A stretch of 64,000 nt of DNA from contig JAOQAE010000003.1 in NCBI GenBank assembly GCA_025963725.1, positions 496,001-560,000 of the forward strand, given 5' to 3'. The notes under the pieces were generated by a model. The model had not been told where the DNA came from, did not search any database, and worked only from the letters and a program-made list of their open reading frames with translations. This document shows positions 9,201-17,159 of the stretch, piece after piece. Source of the DNA: Bacteroidota bacterium. GTDB lineage: Bacteria > Bacteroidota > Bacteroidia > 2-12-FULL-35-15. A program made the position numbers and the translations under genes. The first letter of the stretch is position 1. The number at the start of each line of letters is the position of its first letter.

Positions 9201-11595
9201 TTACGATTATGTATGGACAGGAACCTCAGGCACACTGCAAACAACCAATAATATTGCCGGCTCCGATATCCTGAACGGCCTTGCGGCAGGAACCTATACC
9301 GTTACCGTTACCGACAATGCAGGCTGTACCGGCACAGCAACAGCAACCATCACACAGCCCTCAACCGCTGCTTCCGTAGCGATCACAGGCACTACCGGCA
9401 CACCCTGCGGAGGCAGCACAGGCACAGCAACAGCACAGGCAAGCGGTGGAACATCGCCTTATGATTACGTTTGGACAGGTTCCTCTGGAACGCTGCAAAC
9501 AACGAATAACGTTACAGGCGCTGATGTACTCAACGGCCTCTCTGCAGGAACATACACCGTGACGATCACCGATAACAACGGCTGTATCTCTTCCGCCACA
9601 GCCACAGTGACCAGCACCGGCGGAGCAACAGTAAGCATTACCGCGCAAACAAACGTACTCTGTTTCGGAGGCGCAACAGGAACCGCAACAGCCACGGCAA
9701 GCGGCGGAACATCGCCGTACGATTATGCATGGACAGGCGCGGCAGGAACACTGCAAACAACAAATAACATTGCCGGCGCAGACATCCTCGATTCACTCGC
9801 GGCAGGAACATACACCGTTACCGTTACCGATAACAGCGGATGCATCAGCAATGCAACAGTGACCATTACCGAGCCTCCGGCAGCGGCGAGCGTAGCCATC
9901 ACCGGCACAACGCCTGCGGCCTGCGGAACAGCAAGCGGCAGCGCAACGGCGCAGGCAAGCGGCGGAACAGGGCCGTATGACTACGTGTGGACGGGCACTG
10001 CAGGAACACTGCAAACAACCAATAACATCAGCGGCCCCGATGCGCTGGGCAGCGTAGCAGCAGGAACATACACCGTTACCATCACCGATAACAACGGCTG
10101 TACCTCCACCACAACAGCCAGCATCAGCAACTCCGGCGGGGCAACAACAAACATCACCGCATCCGTCAATGTTTCCTGCTTCGGCGGAAGCAATGGCAGC
10201 GCCACCGCAAATACAACGGGCGGAACAGCGCCTTATGATTACGTATGGACAGGCAGCGCAGGAACACTGCAAACAACAAACGACATTGTTGTTCCGAACA
10301 CGCTCAGCGGATTAGCTGCGGGAACATATACCGTTACCGTTACCGATAACAGCGGATGCGTAAGCAATGCAAGCATCACCATTACACAGCCAGCATCAGC
10401 GCTTACGCTTGTTACCGCTTCATCAGCAAACACCAGCTGCGGACTGAACAATGGATCAGCTTCGGTCTCTGCAAGCGGCGGAACATCCGGCTACACATAT
10501 AGCTGGGCACCAACGGGAGGCAGCAGCACAAGCGCCGGCTCGCTTGCAGGCGGAACATACACGGTTACCGTTACCGATGCGAACAGCTGTACGGCAACAA
10601 CAACCGCTACGGTCGGCGCAAGCACAGGAGTTACGGTAGCTGTAGCGTCACAAACGAACGTAAGCTGCAACGGCGGCACTAACGGAACGGCAACAGTTAC
10701 ACCTTCTGGAGGAACCGGAACATACGCCTATACCTGGACGGGAAGCACAAGCACTTCGGCAACAGCCACGGGGCTTGCTGCCGGAAGCTATACGGTAACC
10801 GCCATCAGCGGCTCCTGCTCTAACACCACAACGGTGGCCATCACGCAGCCTTCCGCCATCAGCGCAACTGTGAATACAACACCTGCCACCTGCACATCGC
10901 CAACGGGAACAGCAACGGCTGCTGCAGGAGGCGGAACAGGCACACTGAGCTATCTCTGGAACAATGCGGCGACCACCTCTTCCATCACGGCGCTGAACCC
11001 GGGGACCGTAAGCGTTACCGTTACCGACGCAGCGGGCTGCACCCAAACAGCAAGCGGATCGGTGGGAAGCACCGGCGGCATCACTGCAAGCGTGAGCGCG
11101 GATGTAGTGATCACACAGGGAGAAAGCACCACGCTCTTTGCAACAGGCGGACAAACTTATACTTGGAGCCCCGCAACGGGATTAAGCTGCGGAACCTGCG
11201 ACACCACCGTTGCAACGCCTTTACAAAGCACAACGTATTGCGTGACTGCCGACAGCTCATCCTGCACCGACACAGCATGTGTAAGAGTTACGGTCGAGAT
11301 CCCCTGCCCTACAAACAAGGACCTTGCAGTGCCGAATGCCTTCTCGCCGAACGACGACGGACATAACGACATCTTCTGCCTGCAGGGATGGAGCAATTGC
11401 ATTCAAACCTTCAACATTTACATCTTCGACAGATGGGGCGAGAAAGTGTTTGAATCGGCAGATGCCGGCTTCTGCTGGGATGGAACCTACAGGGGCAAAG
11501 CGCTTGATCCGGCCGTGTTCGTTTATTTTATAACGGCCACTTTCTCCAACGATAATAAAGTAGAATCAAAAGGAAATATTTCACTCATCCGCTAA
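6220..11595 (+). CDS. Giant T9SS type B protein with SprB-type repeats
   Basis: A 1791-residue secreted protein starting 8 bp after the previous stop. It has a signal peptide (MKISTFLTALTLLFSLASSAQ). Residues about 35-275 contain the AFIENKGQF motif and the ITYKDLYPNIDVEY segment seen at the start of many Bacteroidota surface proteins (DUF7948-like), interrupted near residues 85-115 by a very charged Lys/Glu stretch. Residues about 280-610 look like beta-propeller strands (GNVYIIGG, GNSYVTQG). From about residue 800 to 1590 there are ten SprB-type repeats of roughly 72-78 residues, alternating CFGG...GG.SPYDYVWT and C....G.A.A.ASGG forms, each with AGTYTVTVTDN.GC. The C-terminus (about 1696-1791) is a CHU_C/T9SS type B sorting domain with VPNAFSPNDDGHND and FDRWGEKVFE. 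SprB is the gliding adhesin of Flavobacterium, so an adhesin role is likely. Confidence 0.93.
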   Translation: MKISTFLTALTLLFSLASSAQNNTGGSWSAKYGHAKAFIENKGQFKPGDITTEPVLYAVDHGSTMAYFTSRGITYSFLKTWKKDEGDEKERRKEREHLTEKEYKKEEAEEHKLEFKTDQVSFEWENANPDVKIVAEEMLENYFSYTFKKNGQEQNENFIHGYKKITYKDLYPNIDVEYVFHPTEGLKYSVILHPGADPSLVKMKYASSEKLSFDHEDLVIRTKFGNIIDHAPVTFYEGNTSSIIGSRFEKEGNVISFKLGAYDNTKTVVIDPWTVTPAFATNWDCVWECERDGAGNVYIIGGVSPMQLLKYNSAGALQWTYSTPYDTTSWLGTFATDNAGNSYVTQGSTAKILKVNTTGGLVWSNASPGGAFGTTEFWSISFNCDESMLVIGGTGGGIPPKPYIYNVNTTTGNISSSVQVHGGGGFTGQEIRAITACGNGKYYYLSHDSIGFIDQSLSFCTSSAASAYHRNNQYTFGYKCENWRKDNTGICAIRANTNFVYTHKGSTVDKRSLTTANIITSAAIAGGAFTSSFGGNYVQNSGIDIDDCGNVYVGSKNSVVKYDANLVLLATYPVSFNVYDVHVTAGGNIIACGSTGDYNAAIRPGYIQYIAAAACAPLALTCCNPTICAPNSLCVSASPVTLQPATSGGTWSGTGVNASGVFSPSVAGAGTFVITYTLACGSSSVSITVNPCTALSVCQNSSPTTLTVSGGSGPYSWQQQVTTTPCISGFGVPCAGFGTVAGPPVTSWSTFATGTTITPPGTYPIQVVDNAGTVFLINSLGSVPSCTSCPPLTVTPASQVNVSCFGVSTGSFSASTSGGASPYDYTLMNGATTVATFTNIAGSQAFSGLAAGTYTLNVLDNNGCPGSTTITITQPASAAAVSITGTTAATCGATNGSATATASGGTGPYDYVWTGTAGTLQTTNNVAGPNTLSGLAAGTYTVTITDNNSCTSTTTATITSTGGATVSITAQTNVLCFGGTTGNATGTAAGGSSPYDYVWTGTSGTLQTTNNIAGSDILNGLAAGTYTVTVTDNAGCTGTATATITQPSTAASVAITGTTGTPCGGSTGTATAQASGGTSPYDYVWTGSSGTLQTTNNVTGADVLNGLSAGTYTVTITDNNGCISSATATVTSTGGATVSITAQTNVLCFGGATGTATATASGGTSPYDYAWTGAAGTLQTTNNIAGADILDSLAAGTYTVTVTDNSGCISNATVTITEPPAAASVAITGTTPAACGTASGSATAQASGGTGPYDYVWTGTAGTLQTTNNISGPDALGSVAAGTYTVTITDNNGCTSTTTASISNSGGATTNITASVNVSCFGGSNGSATANTTGGTAPYDYVWTGSAGTLQTTNDIVVPNTLSGLAAGTYTVTVTDNSGCVSNASITITQPASALTLVTASSANTSCGLNNGSASVSASGGTSGYTYSWAPTGGSSTSAGSLAGGTYTVTVTDANSCTATTTATVGASTGVTVAVASQTNVSCNGGTNGTATVTPSGGTGTYAYTWTGSTSTSATATGLAAGSYTVTAISGSCSNTTTVAITQPSAISATVNTTPATCTSPTGTATAAAGGGTGTLSYLWNNAATTSSITALNPGTVSVTVTDAAGCTQTASGSVGSTGGITASVSADVVITQGESTTLFATGGQTYTWSPATGLSCGTCDTTVATPLQSTTYCVTADSSSCTDTACVRVTVEIPCPTNKDLAVPNAFSPNDDGHNDIFCLQGWSNCIQTFNIYIFDRWGEKVFESADAGFCWDGTYRGKALDPAVFVYFITATFSNDNKVESKGNISLIR

Positions 11596-11600
11596 GCAAC

Positions 11601-12689
11601 ATGAACATGAAAAAGATACTATTCACAGCCTGCTTGCTGTATGCCGGAAGTGCAACTATTTTTGCGCAGGACATTCACTTCTCACAATACACGCAAACGC
11701 CATCGCTTGTGAACCCCGCGCTTACAGGTATTTCCAACGTGGTAAGGGCAAGCGTGATCTACAAGGACCAATGGAGAAGCATCACCGTTCCCTATAAAAC
11801 ATACGGAGCATCCTTCGAGATGAAATTCAAGGGAAGCAACTGGGAGAAGGCCGGCTCACACATGACCAAGATCTATAAGAAAGCGTTCAACAGGATGGCG
11901 GGCGGACTTTCATTTTACAGCGACAAGGCCGGTGACGGCAACATGGGATCCACGCAGGTGAACCTTTCACTGGCCACCTTTGTGCCGCTGAACAAATTAA
12001 GCTCATTGTCGCTGGGCCTGCAGGGAAGCCTTGTGCAGCGCAAGATCGATTATGCAAAGCTGGTGTTCCCCGACCAGTACAGCGGCACCACGTATGACCC
12101 AAACATGGCGCAGGGTGAAAGCTATAGCACCAACAATTTCATCTATCCCGATTTTGCAGGCGGAATCGCATGGAGCTACGGCTACAATGAAAAATCCATC
12201 GGCGCCAACAATGAATTCCGCGCCAACGTGGGCGTATCGATGTACCACTTCAACCAGCCGAAGCAGCAGTTCCTGAGCGGCACGCGCGAGCGGCTGAGTT
12301 CAAAATACCTGGTCCACGGCGACTTCCTGATCGGCATTCCGAACTCCAACGTGGCGCTGGCACCGAGCTATATCGTAGAGATCCAGAACCCTTCCACGGA
12401 AGTGGTGGCAGGAATGATGCTCAAATATTATTTCAGCCAGGATTCGAAATACACCGGCTATTTAAAAAAATCGGCGCTCGGACTGGGCGCCTATTACAGG
12501 AACCGTGATGCGCTTATTCTTTCGCTGCTGATCGAATACCAGCAGTATGCTGTAGGCATCAGCTACGACCTCAATACCTCGAAGCTGCGCAACGCAAGCA
12601 CCGGCAGGGGCGGCCCCGAGATCTTCCTGCGCTTTGTTACACCAAACCCATTCCTTTACCAGAAGAAGGCAAAGGTTAGCTTTATATAA
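11601..12689 (+). CDS. PorP/SprF family outer-membrane protein (first copy)
   Basis: A 362-residue protein with a signal peptide ending ATIFAQ and, immediately after, DIHFSQYTQTP..NPALTG, the hallmark N-terminus of the PorP/SprF family. The rest is built of amphipathic beta strands with Gly/aromatic alternation as expected for an outer-membrane barrel. In Flavobacterium, SprF is needed to secrete SprB, and PorP/SprF paralogs are usually encoded directly downstream of their T9SS type B substrate, exactly as here. The start may be the first or the third codon (MNMKK); both give the same mature protein. Likely partner: one of the two giant proteins upstream. Confidence 0.92.
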   Translation: MNMKKILFTACLLYAGSATIFAQDIHFSQYTQTPSLVNPALTGISNVVRASVIYKDQWRSITVPYKTYGASFEMKFKGSNWEKAGSHMTKIYKKAFNRMAGGLSFYSDKAGDGNMGSTQVNLSLATFVPLNKLSSLSLGLQGSLVQRKIDYAKLVFPDQYSGTTYDPNMAQGESYSTNNFIYPDFAGGIAWSYGYNEKSIGANNEFRANVGVSMYHFNQPKQQFLSGTRERLSSKYLVHGDFLIGIPNSNVALAPSYIVEIQNPSTEVVAGMMLKYYFSQDSKYTGYLKKSALGLGAYYRNRDALILSLLIEYQQYAVGISYDLNTSKLRNASTGRGGPEIFLRFVTPNPFLYQKKAKVSFI

Positions 12690-12713
12690 AATTAAATTGT
12701 ATTTTTCAATCAC

Positions 12714-13793
12714 ATGAAATCATTAATGACCATGGACCACTCATCGAGAAAACAGACCCGGCTGAACAAATTGTGCCTGCTGGCTGCAGGATGCCTTTTC
12801 TCAGGCGCCACGCTTACCGCCCAGGATATTCACTTCTCACAGTTCGATGAAACGCCGCTTCAGCTGAACCCTGCAAACACCGGCGTTCACCACGATGTGC
12901 GCGTGATCGGCAATTACAAGAACCAATGGAAATCCGTTGGCTCGCCGTATAAAACATTCGCTGTTTCGGCCGACCTGAAGCTGCTGAAGAAAAAGCACCA
13001 CCAGATGGGCATCGGGATCGACTTCTTCAACGACAAGGCCGGCGATGCGAACATGGGCACCAGCCAGGGGAACATCTCCCTTTCCGGGATCATCAACATC
13101 AACGATAAAAGCCTGATCTCCGCCGGCCTCATGGGCGGGTTTACACAGCGCAGCATGAACACCACTAAGCTGCAATGGGGCAACCAGTACGACGGACAGG
13201 CCTACAACGCCGCGCTTGCAACGGGAGAGCCATCAGCGGTCCAGAATTACACCTTCGCCGATTTCGGAGCGGGATTGCAGTTCAGCTACGGAACCGACGA
13301 GATGTACATTTCAGCGAACAATGCCAAAAAAGTGAACATCGGCGTTTCTGTTTTTCACCCTCATCAGCCTGCCTACTCCTTTTATAACGCCAACGAAAAG
13401 CTGCACATGAAGCTTGTTCTGCATGGCGATGCCGCGATCGGGATCCCGAACAGTAACCTCGTTTTAAAGCCATCCTACATTGTTTTTATGCAGGGCGCCG
13501 TGAAAGAGATCACACCCGGACTGGCTTTCCAGTACATCCTCCAGGAAGGATCGAAATACACGAAGAACAAAAAGCCGGCTGCCCTTTCACTGGGCGGCTA
13601 CTATCGTTTACAGGATGCTGCCATTGCTGTGATCAAGTTCGAGTATGCAAATTATTCGATCGGCTTCAGCTATGATATTAATATGTCGCAGCTGAAAACA
13701 GTAACAAATACAAGGGGCGGATTTGAGATCTCCCTGCGGTTCATTTCCCCGGGAGCATTTGGAAGATCGAGCTCCAAATCAAAGTTCTTATAG
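12714..13793 (+). CDS. PorP/SprF family outer-membrane protein (second copy)
   Basis: A 359-residue paralog of the preceding gene, 24 bp downstream. The mature N-terminus is again DIHFSQFDETPLQLNPANTG, after a signal peptide ending TLTAQ. The internal strands align with the first copy (KNQWKSVGSPYKTF versus KDQWRSITVPYKTY; GDANMG versus GDGNMG). Two substrates followed by two PorP/SprF genes suggest a one-to-one pairing, which is inference. The signal peptide is unusually long if the first Met is used; MTMDHSSRKQ six codons in could also be the start. Confidence 0.92.
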   Translation: MKSLMTMDHSSRKQTRLNKLCLLAAGCLFSGATLTAQDIHFSQFDETPLQLNPANTGVHHDVRVIGNYKNQWKSVGSPYKTFAVSADLKLLKKKHHQMGIGIDFFNDKAGDANMGTSQGNISLSGIININDKSLISAGLMGGFTQRSMNTTKLQWGNQYDGQAYNAALATGEPSAVQNYTFADFGAGLQFSYGTDEMYISANNAKKVNIGVSVFHPHQPAYSFYNANEKLHMKLVLHGDAAIGIPNSNLVLKPSYIVFMQGAVKEITPGLAFQYILQEGSKYTKNKKPAALSLGGYYRLQDAAIAVIKFEYANYSIGFSYDINMSQLKTVTNTRGGFEISLRFISPGAFGRSSSKSKFL

Positions 13794-13823
13794 TTTTTTT
13801 CATAGGTAGGTTTAGTATAAAGG

Positions 13824-13851
13824 AACCGCTTCTTAGAGAGGCAGTTTTTTT
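13824..13851 (+). terminator. Rho-independent terminator of the T9SS cassette
   Basis: An imperfect hairpin AACCGCTTCT-TAG-AGAGGCAGTT, with one mismatch and one G-U pair, is followed directly by a run of seven to eight T. It lies about 30 bp after the stop of the second PorP/SprF gene and would end the cassette transcript. Confidence 0.65.
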
Positions 13852-13907
13852 ATGAAGTGGGCTGAGATTTTTACAATTAATAATTTACTCCTATTCGTTT
13901 TCTTTTT

Positions 13908-14146
13908 ATTGCAATGTGCCACGTTAGATTTTCGGAACAGAAGTTTAAAATGGAGATTGAATCATTCGGCGACTCTTTTTGCTTTATCAAGCGATAGCGG
14001 TAAATGATTGCCATGAAAATTAGCCTTTCGAAGCGGAATGACTGGTAGCAATCAATTTATCCGCAGTTCTTCCGAACGGCAGAGAGGAAGAAATCGCCTT
14101 ATAAAGCAAAAAAGCTTTTGTAACTTTTGGCTTCAAAAGTTAAAGA
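13908..14146. repeat. Structured noncoding repeat, copy 1
   Basis: Begins GCAATGTGCCACGTT and ends AACTTTTGGCTTCAAAAGTT plus AAAGA. It is roughly 90% identical by eye to copy 2. Nested inverted repeats are visible: outer TTTTTGCTTTAT paired with ATAAAGCAAAAA, inner TGATTGCCA paired with an imperfect TGGTAGCAATCA, a TTCTTCC/GGAAGAA stem, and a terminal TAACTTTTG/CAAAAGTTA hairpin. No frame encodes a protein. Confidence 0.75.
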
Positions 14147-14209
14147 CCCCTTTTTTACCGGAAATAGAAACAATAAATCAAACACATACCAAGAGTTAAA
14201 GCTTTTAAA

Positions 14210-14237
14210 TTTCTTTTTGTCTTGAAACAAAAAGAAA
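14210..14237. repeat. Hairpin between the two repeat copies
   Basis: TTTCTTTTTGT (14210-14220) and ACAAAAAGAAA (14227-14237) form a perfect 11-bp stem with a six-base loop. It sits midway between the two 240-bp copies and may be a third, separate repeat element. Confidence 0.6.
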
Positions 14238-14343
14238 CAAAAAATTCAAGAAAGCATAATTCCTCCCCACAGGCTACACGGCATCGTATGCTTTCAAGCC
14301 CCACGCACGGCTCCGAAATATGTTACAAAATTATTTTATGATT

Positions 14344-14580
14344 ATTGCAATGTGCCACGTTCGGTTTTCGGAACAGAAGTAAAATGGAGATTGAATCATT
14401 CGGCGACTATTTTTGCTTTATCAAGTGATAGCGTTAAATGATTGCCATGAAAATTAACCTTTCGGAGAGCGATGCCTGGTGGCAATCAATTTATCCGCGG
14501 TTCTTCCGAACGGCGGAGAGGAAGAAATCGCCTTATAAAGCAAAAAAGCTTTTGTAACTTTTGGCTTCAAAAGTTAAAGA
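14344..14580. repeat. Structured noncoding repeat, copy 2
   Basis: Direct-repeat partner of 13908-14146. The arms are better preserved here: TTTTTGCTTTAT at 14410-14421 pairs exactly with ATAAAGCAAAAA at 14535-14546, and TGATTGCCA at 14439-14447 pairs exactly with TGGCAATCA at 14480-14488. Arm differences between the copies partly keep pairing, which would fit selection on structure, either a DNA element of MITE/REP type or a structured RNA. Confidence 0.75.
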
Positions 14581-14622
14581 GACTTCTTTGTAACTTTTAC
14601 CTATAAAAATTCAGAATTCCTT

Positions 14623-14630
14623 TATCTTTG
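14623..14630 (+). promoter_or_regulatory. Possible -7 element of the serine hydrolase gene
   Basis: TATCTTTG matches TAnnTTTG and lies 29 bp before the start codon. No TTG is found at the right distance upstream, so support is partial. Confidence 0.35.
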
Positions 14631-14659
14631 AACTTACAACCACATCAAGCATTTAAAAA

Positions 14660-15826
14660 ATGAAAGTACTGAAGAAAATAGGCAAAGGGTTCCTCATCGT
14701 CCTGGTGGTCCTGAACCTCGCGATCCTGGTAACAGGCAAAACCTATCTTTATAAAGGCATTTCCAATACTTATTTAAAAGGCCGCTCCGGGCCAAGCATC
14801 ACCGAATTTGAGATCTTCGAAAACCGCGTGGTAAAGGCCGGCACAGAGCAGAAGTGGCATGCCGCAAAAAACTACAATACACAAAAGATCCCAGCTCCGC
14901 TTGAGCCGCATTTTACTGAAATGCAAACGGCCGCATTCGTTGTTATCAAAGATGATTCGCTGGTGCATGAGCAGTACTGGGATAACTTCGGGCCCGACTC
15001 GCGCTCCAATTCCTTTTCCATGGCCAAAACATTCGTAGGTATCCTGATCGGTGCGGCCATTGATGAAGGAAAAATTAAAAACGTTGACCAGCCGGTAGGT
15101 GATTTTTTACCGGAATTTAAGGACGGCGATAATGCGAAGCTCACGATCAAACATTTGCTGACGATGAGCTCGGGGATCAATTTCGATGAGGATTATGTGA
15201 GTCCCTTCGCTTACCCCGCACAGGCCTATTACGGCAGCGACCTCAAAAAGCTGACATACGGCTACAAGGTTACGGAAGCCGGCGGAAAAACATTCAGGTA
15301 CCTGAGCGGCAACTCCGAGCTGCTGGCTTTTATCCTTGCCAAAGCAACCGGGAAAACGCTGAGCGAGTATATGTCGGAAAAGCTGTGGAAGCCGCTTGGC
15401 GCGAAGAATGACGCACTCTGGAGCCTCGATTCAAAAGACGGAATGGAAAAAGCATATTGCTGCTTTAATTCCAATGCGCTCGATTTTGCAAGGATCGGGC
15501 AGCTGTACCTCGACAGCGGAAAATGGAACGGCAACCAGGTCATCAGCGCAGATTATGTAGCAAGGTCCATCGTTCCTGCGGAGCTCAATGATGAGAATGG
15601 AAAGAAGATCGACAATTACGGCTATGCATGGTGGCTGATCCCGGAATACCGCGGGCATTCAATTTTTTATGCGCGCGGGATCCTGGGCCAGTACATCATT
15701 TGCATTCCGGATAAGAAAATGGTTGTAGTGCGCCTCGGCAGCAAGCGGGAAAAGCGCCAGGGCAATGATCATCCGCTCGATCTTTATTATTACATAGATG
15801 CGGCGCTTGACATGTACGGGAAGTAG
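14660..15826 (+). CDS. Membrane-anchored serine hydrolase (class C beta-lactamase fold)
   Basis: 388 residues. One N-terminal hydrophobic segment (about residues 10-27) acts as signal anchor, placing the enzyme in the periplasm. The catalytic SxxK motif is SMAK (Ser120, Lys123) and the usual Tyr-x-Asn region appears as YLSGN (Tyr214...Asn218), where Y-S-x-N is more common. The GHDGQ-like segment of the family is RGILGQYIICIP (about 339-350). This is the beta-lactamase/DD-peptidase-like group (COG1680) whose members include esterases and peptidases; substrate cannot be told. True beta-lactamase activity is not implied. It stands alone between two noncoding stretches. Confidence 0.88.
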   Translation: MKVLKKIGKGFLIVLVVLNLAILVTGKTYLYKGISNTYLKGRSGPSITEFEIFENRVVKAGTEQKWHAAKNYNTQKIPAPLEPHFTEMQTAAFVVIKDDSLVHEQYWDNFGPDSRSNSFSMAKTFVGILIGAAIDEGKIKNVDQPVGDFLPEFKDGDNAKLTIKHLLTMSSGINFDEDYVSPFAYPAQAYYGSDLKKLTYGYKVTEAGGKTFRYLSGNSELLAFILAKATGKTLSEYMSEKLWKPLGAKNDALWSLDSKDGMEKAYCCFNSNALDFARIGQLYLDSGKWNGNQVISADYVARSIVPAELNDENGKKIDNYGYAWWLIPEYRGHSIFYARGILGQYIICIPDKKMVVVRLGSKREKRQGNDHPLDLYYYIDAALDMYGK

Positions 15827-15830
15827 AACT

Positions 15831-15854
15831 GAGATTGGAGGTTGGAGGTTGGAG
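15831..15854. repeat. GGAGGTT microrepeat
   Basis: Three GGTTGGA-type units in a purine-rich run directly after the hydrolase stop. It resembles the purine tract that flanks the broken IVS-type gene at 17.1 kb. Confidence 0.5.
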
Positions 15855-15888
15855 AAAAAAAACATGGTTGATTAATGTGTAACTCCTG

Positions 15889-15920
15889 TTGCAACAGATG
15901 TGTAAATTTGTATAGTTTTG
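15889..15920 (+). promoter_or_regulatory. Promoter of the 134-residue protein gene
   Basis: TTG at 15889-15891 and TAGTTTTG at 15913-15920, 21 bases apart, fit the Bacteroidota consensus. The start codon at 15928 implies a very short leader. Confidence 0.5.
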
Positions 15921-15927
15921 CAATCCC

Positions 15928-16332
15928 ATGAAAAAAGATATTAGTCCGCCCGAAGTAACAGACATAGCAGTCGCGGTAGTGCAGGAAGAGAACGAGCTGG
16001 CCGGGATGGAATGGAACGTATACCTTGTGAACTTGCGCGACCACGACATTGAAGGTGTGCTGGTATCGTCGATGGGTTACGGAATGTATCAGGACGAAGA
16101 AGTGAAAACCTCTACCCTGCGCCATTTCATGGACACCGTTAAATCCAGGAGCTTCGCGAAGATAGAGCCGATCGTGGAAACGGTGTTTGGCCTTAACAAT
16201 GAGTTTTGGGTAAGCTTTTATGTGAACAAAGTGATGTATGATAAAAAATACATTTTCCTTCCCGAAACCATCAAAGAAGAAAATTTTGTAATGATCCCTT
16301 ACCTGAATAAAAAAGGTGTAATGATAAAATAA
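15928..16332 (+). CDS. Conserved hypothetical protein (134 aa)
   Basis: A small soluble protein with no signal peptide or membrane segment, mixed alpha/beta by appearance. Acidic N-terminus, then MEWNVYLVNLRDHDIEGVLV and a C-terminal IMVIPYL-like strand (FVMIPYLNKKGVMIK). I do not recognise a family with known function. It has its own promoter and is followed 45 bp later by an exonuclease gene in the same direction, so the two may be co-transcribed. Confidence 0.75.
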   Translation: MKKDISPPEVTDIAVAVVQEENELAGMEWNVYLVNLRDHDIEGVLVSSMGYGMYQDEEVKTSTLRHFMDTVKSRSFAKIEPIVETVFGLNNEFWVSFYVNKVMYDKKYIFLPETIKEENFVMIPYLNKKGVMIK

Positions 16333-16377
16333 GAAATCACCTCATCCTATACTCCGGGAGAGCAAACAACATAATTT

Positions 16378-17076
16378 ATGCTCGATAACATCAAGCTTTC
16401 CAACATCCTGTTCCTCGATGTAGAAACAGTTCCGGTTGTGTATGACTACAAAAAGCTTCCAAAGAACATGCGTGAGCTCTGGGATTCCAGGTTCCGCTTC
16501 CAGCAAAAGGACACACCCGAAGAGCTCTATAAAAAAGCCGGGGTGTTTGCCGAATTTGCAAAAGTGATCTGCATTTCGGTAGGCTATTTCAATGAAAAAA
16601 CATTTCGTGTAAAATCGTTTTACGGGCATGATGAAAAGCAGATCCTGCTCGACTTTGCCGCGCTGCTCAACAAGCACTTCAACCGCAGGGACCACCTGTT
16701 ATGTGCGCATAACGGGAAGGAGTTCGACTTCCCGTTCCTTTGCAGAAGAATGCTGATCAACGGCGTAAAGCTCCCAAAAACGCTGAACCTCGCCGGCAAA
16801 AAGCCCTGGGAGGTTCCCCACCTCGATACCCTTGAGCTGTGGAAATTCGGCGATTATAAAAATTATACTTCGCTCAACCTGCTGGCTGCGATCTTCAACA
16901 TCCCAACGCCGAAGGACGACATCGACGGCAGCGATGTGGCCCGTGTTTACTGGGAAGAAAAGAACCTGCAGCGCATTGTTGTGTATTGCCAGAAGGATGT
17001 GCTTACGGTTGCGCAGGTGCTTCTCCGCTTTAAAGGCGAGCCGCTGATCGAGCAGGAGGATGTGGTGGTAGCCTGA
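16378..17076 (+). CDS. Predicted 3'-5' exonuclease, PolB-like DEDD family
   Basis: 232 residues. The three exonuclease motifs of the DEDD superfamily are visible: ExoI FLDVETVP (Asp14, Glu16), ExoII CAHNGKEFDFPFLCRR (Asp117) and ExoIII VVYCQKDVLT with Asp207 and a Tyr at 203. The length and the CAHNGKxFDFPFL segment match the stand-alone group related to the proofreading domain of family B polymerases (PF10108-like). It likely trims single-stranded DNA or RNA ends in repair; the physiological substrate is unknown. It is cytoplasmic, with no signal peptide. Confidence 0.88.
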   Translation: MLDNIKLSNILFLDVETVPVVYDYKKLPKNMRELWDSRFRFQQKDTPEELYKKAGVFAEFAKVICISVGYFNEKTFRVKSFYGHDEKQILLDFAALLNKHFNRRDHLLCAHNGKEFDFPFLCRRMLINGVKLPKTLNLAGKKPWEVPHLDTLELWKFGDYKNYTSLNLLAAIFNIPTPKDDIDGSDVARVYWEEKNLQRIVVYCQKDVLTVAQVLLRFKGEPLIEQEDVVVA

Positions 17077-17077
17077 G

Positions 17078-17128
17078 GGAGGCAGGAGAGAGGAGGCTGG
17101 AGAGAGGAGGGGGAGGCTGGAGACTAGA
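17078..17128. repeat. Purine-rich tract upstream of the IVS-type remnant
   Basis: About 50 bases of G and A runs (GGGAGGCAGGAGAGAGGAGG and onward). Part of it is the reverse complement of the pyrimidine tract at 17340-17370, so the two flank the remnant gene as an imperfect inverted repeat. Confidence 0.5.
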
Positions 17129-17159
17129 AAATTGGAAGTATAATTTATCAATTCGTTTT

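Larger units (their letters stand above)
13852..14659. other. Gene-free region with structured repeats
   Basis: About 800 bp without a plausible gene in any frame. It consists of two copies of a 240-bp element (13908-14146 and 14344-14580) separated by about 200 bp that itself contains an 11-bp perfect hairpin (14210-14237) and an imperfect GCATA...TATGC pair around 14256-14291. The last 80 bp hold a -7-like TATCTTTG before the next gene. Confidence 0.7.

Noticed and set aside
9361-11154. Several minus-strand frames of 130-170 codons, Cys- and Ala-rich
   Set aside because: They mirror the SprB-type repeats of the second giant gene and recur with the repeat period.
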